The translations under genes and the position numbers were made by a program. The notes under the pieces were generated by a model, which was not told the origin of the DNA, did no database searches, and saw nothing but the letters and a program-made list of their open reading frames with translations. This document shows positions 34,007-41,928 of a stretch of 46,201 nt of DNA, piece by piece. The DNA is from Phycisphaerae bacterium (GTDB lineage Bacteria; Planctomycetota; Phycisphaerae; UBA1845; Fen-1342), in assembly GCA_028279405.1 (NCBI GenBank), contig JANQNU010000044.1, positions 1-46,201 of the forward strand. Direction: 5' to 3'. Within the stretch, counting starts at the first letter, position 1, and every line of letters begins with the position of its first letter.

Positions 34007-34365
34007 CAAGCAAGGATAAAAAGTTGCCGATCGTGGAGCGGCAGCAGTGCTGCAGCCAGCTGGATTCGGCCCTGGATCCGCTCTTTTTCAAGGCCTTGAG
34101 CGATCCGACACGGATTCAGGTTCTGTTGTGTTTGGTACGGTGTTGTGATCCGCAGACGGTTACTGACGTGGCGCGTTGTTGTTCGGTGGACATGTCGGTG
34201 GTTTCGCGTCATCTCGCGACATTGCGCGACGCGGGCGTCCTGTCGGTCGAGAAGCAGGGTCGACAGATGCGTTATGCGGTCCGGTATCGCGAGTTGGCTC
34301 GCCGACTGCGTTCCCTGGCGGAGGCGGTGGATCGCTGTTGTGCGGACGAGCCAGCGGGTTGCTGA
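33994..34365 (+). CDS. arsR: ArsR-family transcriptional repressor
   Basis: This 123-residue winged-helix protein is an ArsR/SmtB family regulator, expected to release DNA when it binds As(III). The DNA-binding helix region is TVTDVARCCSVDMSVVSRHLATLRDAGVLSVEKQGRQMRYAV. It is unusually Cys-rich, with ten cysteines: C19-C20, C46, C50-C51, C62-C63, C115-C116 and C123. The C62-C63 pair sits where classical ArsR has its ELCVC-type site. It lies next to arsM, divergently transcribed, so arsenic is the likely signal. It converges with the efflux adaptor gene with 15 bases between stops. Confidence 0.93.
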   Translation: MNVQASKDKKLPIVERQQCCSQLDSALDPLFFKALSDPTRIQVLLCLVRCCDPQTVTDVARCCSVDMSVVSRHLATLRDAGVLSVEKQGRQMRYAVRYRELARRLRSLAEAVDRCCADEPAGC

Positions 34366-34380
34366 CGGCGTGACCGCGAG

Positions 34381-35370
34381 TTAGCCGGGCTTTTTGGTGC
34401 GTGTACTCTCGGGGGGCACTTCGGTCGCGTCCGTGTCGGGGCTGCTGGCGACTGCCTGCGTGGCGCCCAGGAAGCGGTCGTGACAAGCGACGGGTTTTCC
34501 GGGACGGGTATGTTGGGGGTCGGATGGGACGGTAACGCGCACTCGAATGCCGGCGAGCCAATCGAGTCGCGGGTTATCGACCAGCAGTCGCACGCGGAAC
34601 AGTCGGCTGTCGGCATGCACGACGTGGTTGATGAAGACGATCCTCCCGATCCGGGGTGACCAGTCGGCATCCATAGGGGTTACGACGAAGGTGTCGTTGA
34701 TGCGCAGTTGATTCGCCAGCGCGAGCGGACAATCGACGGCAACTTCCAGCGGATCGAGTTGTACGAGTCGCAGGATTCCCTCGTGGGCGTCGACGGCTTC
34801 ACCGACATCTTTCAAGCGTTCGGCGATAAAGCCATCGAAGGGCGCGACGGTATGGTGCTCGGCAAGCAGCTGTTGCTGTAGCTGTTGATTGAGCTGGTCC
34901 TGTGTGTGTCGAAAACGGGCGGTCTCCCATTCGATCCGGGCCACGTCCGCTTCGGTCCGCGTGTCGGCGACCTCCTTCTGCGATGCGAGTTGTCGCGTGC
35001 GCAGGCTGACGACCCGATCGTGCTCGCGCTGCGCCTTGTCCATCCGGATGCGCGCCTGTTCGACCTCGAGTTGAGATCTGGCGCGTGCGTCGGCGATCGC
35101 CGTTCGAATCCGTTGGGCTTGATCGTCGAGGCGAATCAGCGGATCGCCGGCGCGAACGAAGGCTCCGGGGCGTGCCTGGATCGCGCCGATGCGACCGCGT
35201 TGTGTGGCTGAGACCAGCGCCGTGCGCGATGGCGACGTGTGTCCGATCGCAAAGTGGGACTGCCGGAGCAGGCCGTGCGGTAGGGGGGCGGCGGACCGGG
35301 CGGATGGAGCCGCCGAGAGGAGCGCAATCGCGAGTGCGGTTGCTCGGAAGATGGTGAGATCCGGGCGCAT
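34381..35370 (-). CDS. RND/HlyD-type periplasmic efflux adaptor
   Basis: This 329-residue protein is a membrane fusion (HlyD/AcrA-type) adaptor that links an inner-membrane pump to an outer-membrane channel. It has a signal peptide (FRATALAIALLSAAPSARSA), a lipoyl half (GRIGAIQARPGAFVRAGDPLIRLDD), a long coiled-coil hairpin rich in Arg/Glu/Gln (residues ~85-160), the returning lipoyl half (VAPFDGFIAERLKDVGEAVDAHEGILRLVQLDPLEV), and a beta-barrel domain. The C-terminal 40 residues are disordered and rich in Thr, Ser and Pro. GAGAGGGG seven bases upstream fixes the start. No pump or channel gene is beside it. Confidence 0.85.
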   Translation of the reverse strand: MRPDLTIFRATALAIALLSAAPSARSAAPLPHGLLRQSHFAIGHTSPSRTALVSATQRGRIGAIQARPGAFVRAGDPLIRLDDQAQRIRTAIADARARSQLEVEQARIRMDKAQREHDRVVSLRTRQLASQKEVADTRTEADVARIEWETARFRHTQDQLNQQLQQQLLAEHHTVAPFDGFIAERLKDVGEAVDAHEGILRLVQLDPLEVAVDCPLALANQLRINDTFVVTPMDADWSPRIGRIVFINHVVHADSRLFRVRLLVDNPRLDWLAGIRVRVTVPSDPQHTRPGKPVACHDRFLGATQAVASSPDTDATEVPPESTRTKKPG

Positions 35371-35807
35371 TCTTACGAACCCCTCTCGTTATTGGGACGC
35401 AGCGTTATCGCAGTCAGGTGTCGAATTGGCCCTGTTCGCCGGCTGTGGAACGCGGAGAGGTTCCGCCGATCCTGCCTTCGCATCGGCTCGGACCGCGCAT
35501 GACTTGCCTTGACGAGGACGATTGCGGGGTGCGATCTGAGGGGCCGGTAAGGTGGAGCAGGTCGCGGCGTACTTGCGGGGGCTGGTGATATTATCGGCAG
35601 GTGATGGGGGTCTTGGTGCTGAGGAGCCGCACGGTCGACAGCCGATGCCGATAATGGAAAACGCAGAACGGGCCGCGCTCTCAGGGTGCGCGACCCGCTC
35701 CGCTTGCTGGGGCCGTTGATGCCGTCGGGGATCGTGAGAGGGGCGGGCAGATCCCGACGGTGGCTGACGGCCCCACGCTGTGGCAGGGGGTTGTCGGCCC
35801 GCGTGTC
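35371..35807. other. Intergenic region with stacked inverted repeats
   Basis: No gene is supported. Three inverted repeats lie in a row: ATTATCGGCA/TGCCGATAAT (35590-35655, 46-base spacer), a GGG-CGCGC/GCGCG-CCC hairpin at about 35671-35697, and the long hairpin at 35709-35774. These lie downstream of the dockerin gene (minus strand). The upstream side of the adaptor gene shows no clear promoter. Confidence 0.6.
35709..35774 (-). terminator. Long hairpin downstream of the dockerin gene
   Basis: GGGGCCGT (35709-35716) pairs with ACGGCCCC (35767-35774), and CCGTCGGGGATC (35722-35733) pairs with GATCCCGACGG (35750-35760) with one bulge. The total is about 19 bp with an internal loop. On the minus strand it starts 33 bases after the dockerin stop. 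A second hairpin then leads into a TTCTGCGTTTTCC stretch. A composite terminator is likely; a regulatory RNA structure is an alternative. Confidence 0.5.
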
Positions 35808-36704
35808 TTAGTCGCCGCCGAGCACCAGCTCGACGAATCCGTTGATGTCGCTGACGGTGACGGCGAGGTCCGCGTTGACGTCGCCGGCGAGAGCGTCGCA
35901 GGTCGGGAAGAGTTCGCCGTAGGCCAGCGGGTCGGTCAGTGCGAGCACGAACGGGTTGATGTCGCCGACGGTGACGGCGCCGTCGCAGTTCATGTCGCCG
36001 GGGATCGGGCCGCCGGTCATGAACACCTCGTCCGGTTCGGCGCCATCGGCGAAGAGCAGGATCAGGCCGCCGGGGGCTGCCCAGACATCCGGCTCGGGGA
36101 AGTCCGGAAGGCCCAGTTCGCCGAGAATCATGGCTTCGTCTTCCGCCGGGATCGGGAAGGCGCCGGGTGCCATCATCGCAGCGCCCGGAGGTTGCGGGAT
36201 GAAGCCGCCGGTTGCGGCGCTGTTTCCGGCGCCGGACTGCGTCTGCGAACCGACCGGGAAGTTCATGCGTCCGGTACCAATGGTCTGGCCGTTGCGCTTG
36301 TAGGTGATGATGACCACCGGCTTATCGCCGTTTGGGGTCTGGACGATGATTCGCTGGTAGGTCTTCTGGATATCGGTCCCCGGTGTCGTCTCGCCGTTGC
36401 GGAACGACATCCGATTCCCGTTCGGCGTGACGATCGTGAAGTCAGGCGCCGGGGGCTGCTGATCGATTCGCAGGACGATCGCGGGGCCGCCGGGGGTGTT
36501 GACGCTGGTTGCGGAGCCGACGCGCTCGTTCGGCCCCAGCTGGACCGGCGTTCCGTTCGGCTGCGGGTGCACGACGACCGCACGGCCTTCCTGCGCGAGG
36601 GCCGATCCGGTGACGGCCAGTCCGAGGCAGGTCGCGAGCGTTGCGCTGAAACGACGGAGTCCGGCGTTGTCCTGATTCGAGCGGGGTCGAGCGGTGCGGA
36701 TCAT
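35808..36704 (-). CDS. Secreted protein with C-terminal dockerin-like repeats
   Basis: The 298-residue product has a signal peptide (ATLATCLGLAVTGSALA|QE). The N-terminal ~130 residues are a small beta-rich domain with Asn-Gly turns and no named family. A Gly/Pro/Ala/Met-rich linker follows. The last ~70 residues form two dockerin-like calcium loops: GDMNCDGAVTVGDINPFVLAL and GDVNADLAVTVSDINGFVELVLGG. These repeats are typical of exported planctomycete proteins; the binding partner is not known. The second loop has Leu where the first has Gly (NADLAVT against NCDGAVT), so it may be weaker. A composite terminator follows. Confidence 0.78.
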   Translation of the reverse strand: MIRTARPRSNQDNAGLRRFSATLATCLGLAVTGSALAQEGRAVVVHPQPNGTPVQLGPNERVGSATSVNTPGGPAIVLRIDQQPPAPDFTIVTPNGNRMSFRNGETTPGTDIQKTYQRIIVQTPNGDKPVVIITYKRNGQTIGTGRMNFPVGSQTQSGAGNSAATGGFIPQPPGAAMMAPGAFPIPAEDEAMILGELGLPDFPEPDVWAAPGGLILLFADGAEPDEVFMTGGPIPGDMNCDGAVTVGDINPFVLALTDPLAYGELFPTCDALAGDVNADLAVTVSDINGFVELVLGGD

Positions 36705-37222
36705 CTTGAAAACCTCCGTTGGTGCTGGGCCGTCGCGAGTCGGCGATGACCGTCATTCATTGGCTGGGGCGCCGAACGCGACGCGGGTAGCCGATTAACC
36801 CTTGCATTCACCGCAGACGACGCTCGACAACCCGCGTCGGCTGTCGAAACGGGCTTCGATGGGGCAAAAAAAACGGCAAAAAGTGATGTGGGTCGTATTC
36901 GGACCTGCGCGCAACAATAGGGCTCCAATGCGAGCCCGGAGCGCAAGCGACGTGGTCGTTCGGTTCGCGCGTCGTGAACCGCTCGCTGGTGACCCAGGGT
37001 TCTACCCTGGGGGACACAATGATGTTTCGCGAAGCGCGTCGTCCACTCTAGGAGGGTGGGGCACCGCGGCTGAATCCACTAGCGACTCGATCAAACGCAC
37101 GTTCCCCACACTGGCGGACAAGCCGCCAGTGCCACCCGGAAAGACCGAATCACTCCGCGCTAACCACCTTCATGGTCAACCCTCTAGTGCCACCGATGTG
37201 CGCCGGAAGTCCTCAACGTGCG
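36705..37222. repeat. Intergenic region filled with dispersed repeat fragments
   Basis: No gene is supported. About 36929-36948 repeats the GCGAGCCCGGAGCGCAAGCG motif of 3751. Positions 36993-37011 form the perfect hairpin CCCAGGGT-TCT-ACCCTGGG. About 37052-37065 holds GGGTGGGGCACC. About 37070-37131 is a block shared with both units of the 32558 array, ending in CACTGGCGG-ACAAG-CCGCCAGTG (37109-37131). The dockerin gene promoter must be near 36705-36800, but no clear boxes were found. Confidence 0.7.
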
Positions 37223-38209
37223 CTATGGCAGGTACTGCTGGGCGGCGCGGACGACCTCTTCGACGATGAAGTCGAACCGGCCGCGACGTCGGGCACCTGC
37301 AGCGGCGTGGTGTCCGCCGCCGCCGAAGTGTTCGGCGAGCGGGAGGATCGAAAGGCCGCTTTCGCCACGGAAATTCATCCGCACGACGCCCGCTTCGCCT
37401 TCGGTGAAGAGGATCGCAATCGAGATCCCCTCGATGGACCGCGGAACCTCGACCTGGTCGTCGATCGTACTTGCATCGCAGTCGGCGGCGACGATCTCGT
37501 CGTGCGTAGCGGTGCTCCACGCGATGCGTCCGTCGTCACTGACGCGGGTATTGGCGTAGATGACCTTGAGTAGCGCGAACTCGGCGCGACTCTGACTGCG
37601 GTGCAGCCGTTCGCACAGCTCCGGGATCCGAGCACCCGCCAACGCCAGGTGATGGGCCACGTCGAGACTGCGCGGGGTCGTATTCGATAGTGAGAAGCCC
37701 ATCGTGTCGGAGAAGATGCCCGAATAGAGCAGCGTCGCGATCGGAGGTGTAATCGGCACATCGAGCGCCGTGAGTAACTCGAAGACCATTTCACAAGTGG
37801 AACTGCGGTTGGCATCGACCCAGTTGTAGCGGCCGAAACCCTGGTTGGTCGCGTGATGATCGATGTTCACGATCGGCAAATCGCCGAGCGCCCGCGCCAC
37901 CTCGCCTGCGTTGACGCGCTTGTCCTTCGCGGTGTCGAGCACGATCGCGAGATCGCAGCCGTTGAGGTCGGCGGGCGATTGCAGCGTTAGTTCTCCCACG
38001 CCGACCAGGTACTCGAGCGAGCGCGCGAGCGCACCGGGCACGCACAGCAGAGGGGTCCGACCGTGTCGCTGGAGACCGAGTCCCAGCGCACCGATCGAGC
38101 CGATACAATCGGCGTCCGGCGTCACATGCCCGAGGACGACGGGTCGCTCGGCGGCGCGGATCGCGGAAATCAGCTCCGCGGGAACTTCGCTCACATCGTG
38201 CACTGACAT
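37223..38209 (-). CDS. DHH-family phosphoesterase (NrnA-like)
   Basis: This 328-residue protein is a DHH/DHHA1 phosphoesterase of the NrnA class, which degrade short oligoribonucleotides and often 3'-phosphoadenosine 5'-phosphate or cyclic di-AMP breakdown products. The DHH motifs are in order: GHVTPDADCIGS, VLDTAKD, NIDHHATN, then SDTMGFSLSNTTPRS. The C-terminal DHHA1 motif reads FGGGGHHAAAGA. All Mn-binding Asp/His positions appear intact, and length is normal for NrnA. It is divergent from pyrB across ~150 bases. The precise substrate cannot be told from sequence alone. Confidence 0.9.
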   Translation of the reverse strand: MSVHDVSEVPAELISAIRAAERPVVLGHVTPDADCIGSIGALGLGLQRHGRTPLLCVPGALARSLEYLVGVGELTLQSPADLNGCDLAIVLDTAKDKRVNAGEVARALGDLPIVNIDHHATNQGFGRYNWVDANRSSTCEMVFELLTALDVPITPPIATLLYSGIFSDTMGFSLSNTTPRSLDVAHHLALAGARIPELCERLHRSQSRAEFALLKVIYANTRVSDDGRIAWSTATHDEIVAADCDASTIDDQVEVPRSIEGISIAILFTEGEAGVVRMNFRGESGLSILPLAEHFGGGGHHAAAGARRRGRFDFIVEEVVRAAQQYLP

Positions 38210-38362
38210 GGTGCTCCTTCAATCGGCCTCGATCTCATGCCCCTGTGGCGTTTGGGATCGATCGTCGGTCTGCCGGGTCTCGCCACTGCCCGGACGTCGA
38301 CGAAACGCATAAGATGGTAACCGTCCGCTCGGTGTCCGGCGAATGACCGGCGGCGGTTCGTC

Positions 38363-39310
38363 GTGGAGCCATCGAATGAGAACGCTGTGCTGAAACAGAC
38401 GATTGACGACAAATGGGACTTGCTCTCGCTGGACGCCCTGGATGCGACAGCGATAACAGCGCTGCTCGACGAAGCAGCCCGACACGCGGGGCGTCGCGCA
38501 CCCCTGCCGGAGCAGCCGGCCGCTGGTCATACCGTGGCGGTCGCATTCTATGAGGCCAGTACGCGGACCAGCCTGAGTTTCGAACGCGCCGCCCAGCGGC
38601 TCGGTGCCGACGTGCTGCACTTCGCTTCCCCGGCATCGTCCGCAAAGAAGGGAGAATCGCTGCTCGATACCGGTCGGACGATCGCCTCGATCGGCGCGGA
38701 CGTCATCGTCTTGCGACATCCCAGCGCCGGCGCACCGGCCCAACTGGCACGCTGGCTGGAAATCCCGGTGATCAACGCCGGCGACGGTCGTCACGAGCAC
38801 CCGACCCAGGGGCTGCTCGACCTGTTGACAATCCGGCAGCGCAAGTCGCGGATCGATGGTCTGCGGGTTGCGATCGTGGGTGACGTCGTGAACTCGCGCG
38901 TCGCGCGCAGCGCGCTCGCCGGACTCCACAAGCTGGGGGCAGCGGTGACGCTCGTCGGACCGCCGACCTTGTTGCCAGAATCATTTGCGGCGCTCGGTGC
39001 GACCGTTGCCCACGACTTCGATGCCGTCATCGCCGACCAAGACGTGGTCATGATGCTTCGCGTGCAGCATGAACGGATTGCAGGCAAGGCCTTCTCTTCG
39101 GTCGACGAATACGTCTATGGCTATGCGCTCGATGCCCGGCGCCTGGCCATCTGCAAGCGTGACGTGCTGATCATGCATCCCGGACCGATGAACCGCGGGG
39201 TGGAACTCAGCGTGGAGGTCGCGGACGACGCACGTTGTCTGGCCCGCGCGCAGGTCGCGAACGGCGTCGCCGTCCGGATGGCTGTGCTCGGCCGCGCACT
39301 GGGAATCTAG
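38363..39310 (+). CDS. pyrB: Aspartate carbamoyltransferase catalytic subunit
   Basis: PyrB condenses carbamoyl phosphate and aspartate, the first committed step of pyrimidine synthesis. Motifs: carbamoyl-phosphate loop EASTRTSLSFE, the 80s-like loop ASSAKKGESLLDT, HPTQGLLDLLT, and the aspartate-side HPGPMNRGVE. At 315 residues it has the usual length. No ATG fits the start: I use GTG 38363, but GTG 38387 would give a protein 8 residues shorter and the ribosome site is weak for both. No pyrC or pyrI is next to it. The stop overlaps that of the convergent SnoaL-like gene by four bases. Confidence 0.93.
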   Translation: MEPSNENAVLKQTIDDKWDLLSLDALDATAITALLDEAARHAGRRAPLPEQPAAGHTVAVAFYEASTRTSLSFERAAQRLGADVLHFASPASSAKKGESLLDTGRTIASIGADVIVLRHPSAGAPAQLARWLEIPVINAGDGRHEHPTQGLLDLLTIRQRKSRIDGLRVAIVGDVVNSRVARSALAGLHKLGAAVTLVGPPTLLPESFAALGATVAHDFDAVIADQDVVMMLRVQHERIAGKAFSSVDEYVYGYALDARRLAICKRDVLIMHPGPMNRGVELSVEVADDARCLARAQVANGVAVRMAVLGRALGI

Positions 39311-39651
39311 CCGGCGCGGGACACGATTCGCAGGACATCGATTAGACCCTCCTTGGCCCGCAGTTCGATCGTTCCCTCGATCACGTCGGCATCTCGTGCC
39401 CAGGCGTAGGTGGTCTGGGCAACATCCGACTGCGAGATGATGTCGCCGACGCACAACTCGTCCGTCGGCGGACGCTCTTCAAACGCGGCGATCACTGCTG
39501 TGCGGCCGACGAATGGACCCATCGGCAAGCCGTCGAATGTCATCTGGAGGGTTGGCGAGAACAGCTCGGCAAGTTTGGCGAACGAGCCCGTCCGCACTCC
39601 AAGATTGTGGCGCTCGACGTATTGTTGTAAGAGCGCTGCTGCTTCGTCCAT
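39307..39651 (-). CDS. SnoaL/NTF2-like small protein
   Basis: This 114-residue protein fits the SnoaL-like/NTF2 cone fold: an N-terminal helix pair (LLQQYVERHNLGVRTGSFAKLAELFSPTLQMTFDG), a GPFVGRTAVIAAF helix typical of the family, and a C-terminal beta-sheet ending in IELRAKEGLIDVLRIVSRAG. Members act as small enzymes or binding proteins, so no reaction is given. I prefer ATG 39651 because GGAGG lies eight bases upstream; ATG 39675 would add eight residues. The gene ends inside the last codons of pyrB on the other strand (4-base overlap), so the two transcripts are convergent. Confidence 0.78.
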   Translation of the reverse strand: MDEAAALLQQYVERHNLGVRTGSFAKLAELFSPTLQMTFDGLPMGPFVGRTAVIAAFEERPPTDELCVGDIISQSDVAQTTYAWARDADVIEGTIELRAKEGLIDVLRIVSRAG

Positions 39652-39675
39652 CCGTCGCGCCTCCGCGTTGACCAT

Positions 39676-39920
39676 GGCAATGATACGGCGATCGCCGACG
39701 GCTTGGCCAGTAACAGTGCCGCATCCCGTCGCTCGCGCTAGCGCCAGAAGCCAGTGTCGTCCACAACGAGCCGCGAGCGCGAGCGAGCGGTCAAACGCAC
39801 TTGCCCGGACCCGTCGCTTGCAAGCAAGGGGATCTGGCGATGCTCGCTGCTCGACGAAGGTGAATGAAGGGGGTGTTCGTCAATCCCCCATCCCTGGAAG
39901 GGATGGGGCACCCTCGCGGA
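39676..39920. repeat. Intergenic repeat relics and a perfect hairpin after the sigma-70 gene
   Basis: The hairpin CCCCATCCCT-GGA-AGGGATGGGG (39886-39908) has a 10-bp perfect stem and lies 12 bases past the sigma factor stop on the minus strand. It has no U-tract and belongs to the GGGTGGGGCACC-type repeat family seen at 84 and 37052. About 39725-39830 holds decayed fragments of the 177-bp repeat (GGTCAAACGCAC) and GAGCGCGAGCGAG motifs. No gene is seen. Confidence 0.6.
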
Positions 39921-40898
39921 TTAGAGGTAGCGTTCGACGTACTCTTCGAGTTTGCGCTTGGCTTCCTTCTCGATTTGCCGAACGCGTTCGCGGGTGAGTC
40001 CGACGGTTTCGCCGATCTGTTTGAGCGTCAGGCGCTTCCCGCCGCCGTTGAGGCCGTACCGCAGTTTCAGGACAACGGCTTCGCGGTCGCTGATTCGTGC
40101 GAGCATCTGCGTCACGAAGTCCGTATCCGAGGCGGAGAGGATCGCGTCGTGTGGTTGTGGCGTGCGTGTGTCCGGGATGGACTCGGCCAGTGCGTCGTCG
40201 CCGTCCGCGGATGTCGAACCGCGGCTGGTGCACGATCGGATTGCGTGCGCGATGGCCTTCGCTTTCCGCGGCGAGATGCCCATGTGATCGGCAAGCTCTT
40301 CGAGCGTCGGTTGCCGGCCGTGCTCTTCCTCGAGTTCGCGCAGAGCGATCCGCATCCCGCCGATGTGCTCCATCAGGTAGCTGGGAATATGGATGATCTG
40401 CTGAGCTGATTGTACTGCCCGTCGAATTGCCTGATCGATCCAGTAGCCCGCATAGGTGCTGAAGCGCGAACCGACCTCGGGATCGAAGCGATCCACGGCG
40501 TTGACCAGCCCGACGTTGCCTTCGTTGACGAGGTCTTCCATTGGCAAACCGCGGTTGCGGAAGTGCTTCGCGACGCTGATCACCAATCGCAGGTTGGCCT
40601 GGATCATCCGGTCGCGAGCGAATGCGGCCTCACGGAGGATCGTCTCCCGTTCGTCGAGGGTGATTTCGCCCTGCGCGAAGCGCAGCTCGCAGTCGCGCGC
40701 CGCACGGATCCGCTGTCCGAGCTCCTGTTCCTCTTCGGGGGTGAGGAGCTCGAAGTGCTTGATCTCTCTCAGGTAGTCAGTGATCCCGGACTCGAGTCGT
40801 GCGCCCACGTGTGGATTCCGATAACTTGCCAGGTCGTTCAGCCTACCGCCGTTGGTTGCTGATCCGTGCGGGGTATCGGTGCGCAACTTTCGCGGCAT
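39921..40898 (-). CDS. Sigma-70 family RNA polymerase sigma factor (RpoD/RpoS-like, no region 1.1)
   Basis: This 325-residue sigma factor has region 1.2 (ITDYLREIKHFELLTPEEEQELGQRI), region 2 (NLRLVISVAKHFRNRGLPMEDLVNEGNVGLVNAVDRFDPEVGSRFSTYAGYWIDQAIRRAV), region 3, and region 4 with the -35 helix-turn-helix (LTLKQIGETVGLTRERVRQIEKEAKRKLEEYV). It lacks region 1.1 and is too short for a usual planctomycete principal RpoD, so a group 2 alternative factor is likely. In region 2.4 the common W-W-I-R-Q reads Y-W-I-D-Q, which may change -10 recognition. No ribosome site is evident at the ATG. It stands alone between repeat-filled gaps. Confidence 0.93.
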   Translation of the reverse strand: MPRKLRTDTPHGSATNGGRLNDLASYRNPHVGARLESGITDYLREIKHFELLTPEEEQELGQRIRAARDCELRFAQGEITLDERETILREAAFARDRMIQANLRLVISVAKHFRNRGLPMEDLVNEGNVGLVNAVDRFDPEVGSRFSTYAGYWIDQAIRRAVQSAQQIIHIPSYLMEHIGGMRIALRELEEEHGRQPTLEELADHMGISPRKAKAIAHAIRSCTSRGSTSADGDDALAESIPDTRTPQPHDAILSASDTDFVTQMLARISDREAVVLKLRYGLNGGGKRLTLKQIGETVGLTRERVRQIEKEAKRKLEEYVERYL

Positions 40899-41264
40899 CA
40901 GTGTGCGGCCGGAAAAGCGGCCGGATGCGATCGGATCAATCGTTTACCGGTAGCGGTCGTCGGGTATGGGACGCATTGACGAGGGGGGCCATCGCGGCCG
41001 ACGTTGCTCGACGCGGGTGCCCCAGGGTTCGACCGCTGGCGGCCTCATTGGCGGCGCGTGCGAAACGCGTCCCCTACCCTGGAACGGTGGGTCACCGGGC
41101 CAGTGCCATCCAAGGACGAGCCCCGAGCGCAAACAAGAGGGGGAGCAAGCTCCCTTTGCGAGGCCTGTGTCTACGCCACAGGCCCCAGCACGAACCAGAC
41201 ACTCAATAAACGAGCCCCGAGCGCAAGCGAGGGGATCAAGTGGCTAGTGTTCGGGGATCCGGCG
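40899..41264. repeat. Intergenic region with inverted copy of the 94-bp unit
   Basis: No gene is supported. About 41115-41235 is a diverged copy, in inverted orientation, of the unit tandemly repeated at 23322. It keeps GGGAGCAAGCTCCC and GGCCTGTG-N7-CACAGGCC and is flanked on both sides by GAGCCCCGAGCGCAA. About 41024-41110 holds relics of the CCCAGGGT/ACCCTGG element. The upstream side of the sigma factor shows no clear promoter. Confidence 0.7.
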
Positions 41265-41915
41265 TCAGGGCGGACTTGCTGTCGGGATTCCGACCCGGGC
41301 GAACAGGTCTCGTAATACTTCGAGTGGTAGTCCGACGACGTTTGAGAAACTGCCGTCGATCCGTTCGACCAGGGCGTCTCCGACGGTTTGGATCCCGTAG
41401 GCGCCGGCTTTTCCGGCCCAGTCCCCGGTCTCGATATATTGCTCGATCAGAAGCGGATCGTCGCGCATCCAGACGGTGGTGCTGACGGCGGTCAGATAGC
41501 GTTCGATGCCGACGGGGCCCGATTCGACATTGTTGACGGTGCGGTCGGTGGTTCGGCACAGGCAGAGGCCGGTGATGACCGTGCTGCGCGCGCCGGCCTG
41601 GAGCTGTAGCATGGCCCGCGCGTCGTCGGCGTTGGCAGGCTTGCCGAGTAGCCGACCGGCACAGTCGACGACAGTATCGGCGCCGAGCGTCCATTGGCGG
41701 GGACGCGCGTCGGCGACCGAACGGGCCTTGAAATGAGCCAGCGCGACGGCCCATGCGGACGCCGAGGTGTTGTCGGGCTTCGAAGACGGCTCAGCGTAAG
41801 GACTGCCGACCGCTTCAAACGGTACGTCGAGCTGTGTGAGCAGGGTTCGGCGCTGCGGGCTTGCCGACGCCAGGACGATCGTGACACGATGTTGACGGGT
41901 AGTCACGCGTTGCAT
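41265..41915 (-). CDS. maf: Maf-like nucleoside triphosphate pyrophosphatase
   Basis: This 216-residue protein belongs to the Maf family, which hydrolyse non-canonical or pyrimidine nucleoside triphosphates to monophosphates. Signatures: IVLASASPQRRTLL near the N terminus, LGADTVVDCAGRLLGKP in the middle and YIETGDWAGKAGAYGIQ near the C terminus, the last typical of the YhdE (dTTP/UTP) branch. The ATG at 41915 gives a ~13-residue extension before IVLASASP; GTG 41906 is an alternative. No ribosome site is visible. It is divergent from nfo with only 13 bases between start codons. Confidence 0.9.
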   Translation of the reverse strand: MQRVTTRQHRVTIVLASASPQRRTLLTQLDVPFEAVGSPYAEPSSKPDNTSASAWAVALAHFKARSVADARPRQWTLGADTVVDCAGRLLGKPANADDARAMLQLQAGARSTVITGLCLCRTTDRTVNNVESGPVGIERYLTAVSTTVWMRDDPLLIEQYIETGDWAGKAGAYGIQTVGDALVERIDGSFSNVVGLPLEVLRDLFARVGIPTASPP

Positions 41916-41928
41916 TAGAAACCGTTGA

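Noticed and set aside
35101-35115. GTTCGAATCC, a T-arm-like sequence, inside the efflux adaptor gene
   Set aside because: No cloverleaf can be built around it, and it lies within a well-supported coding region.
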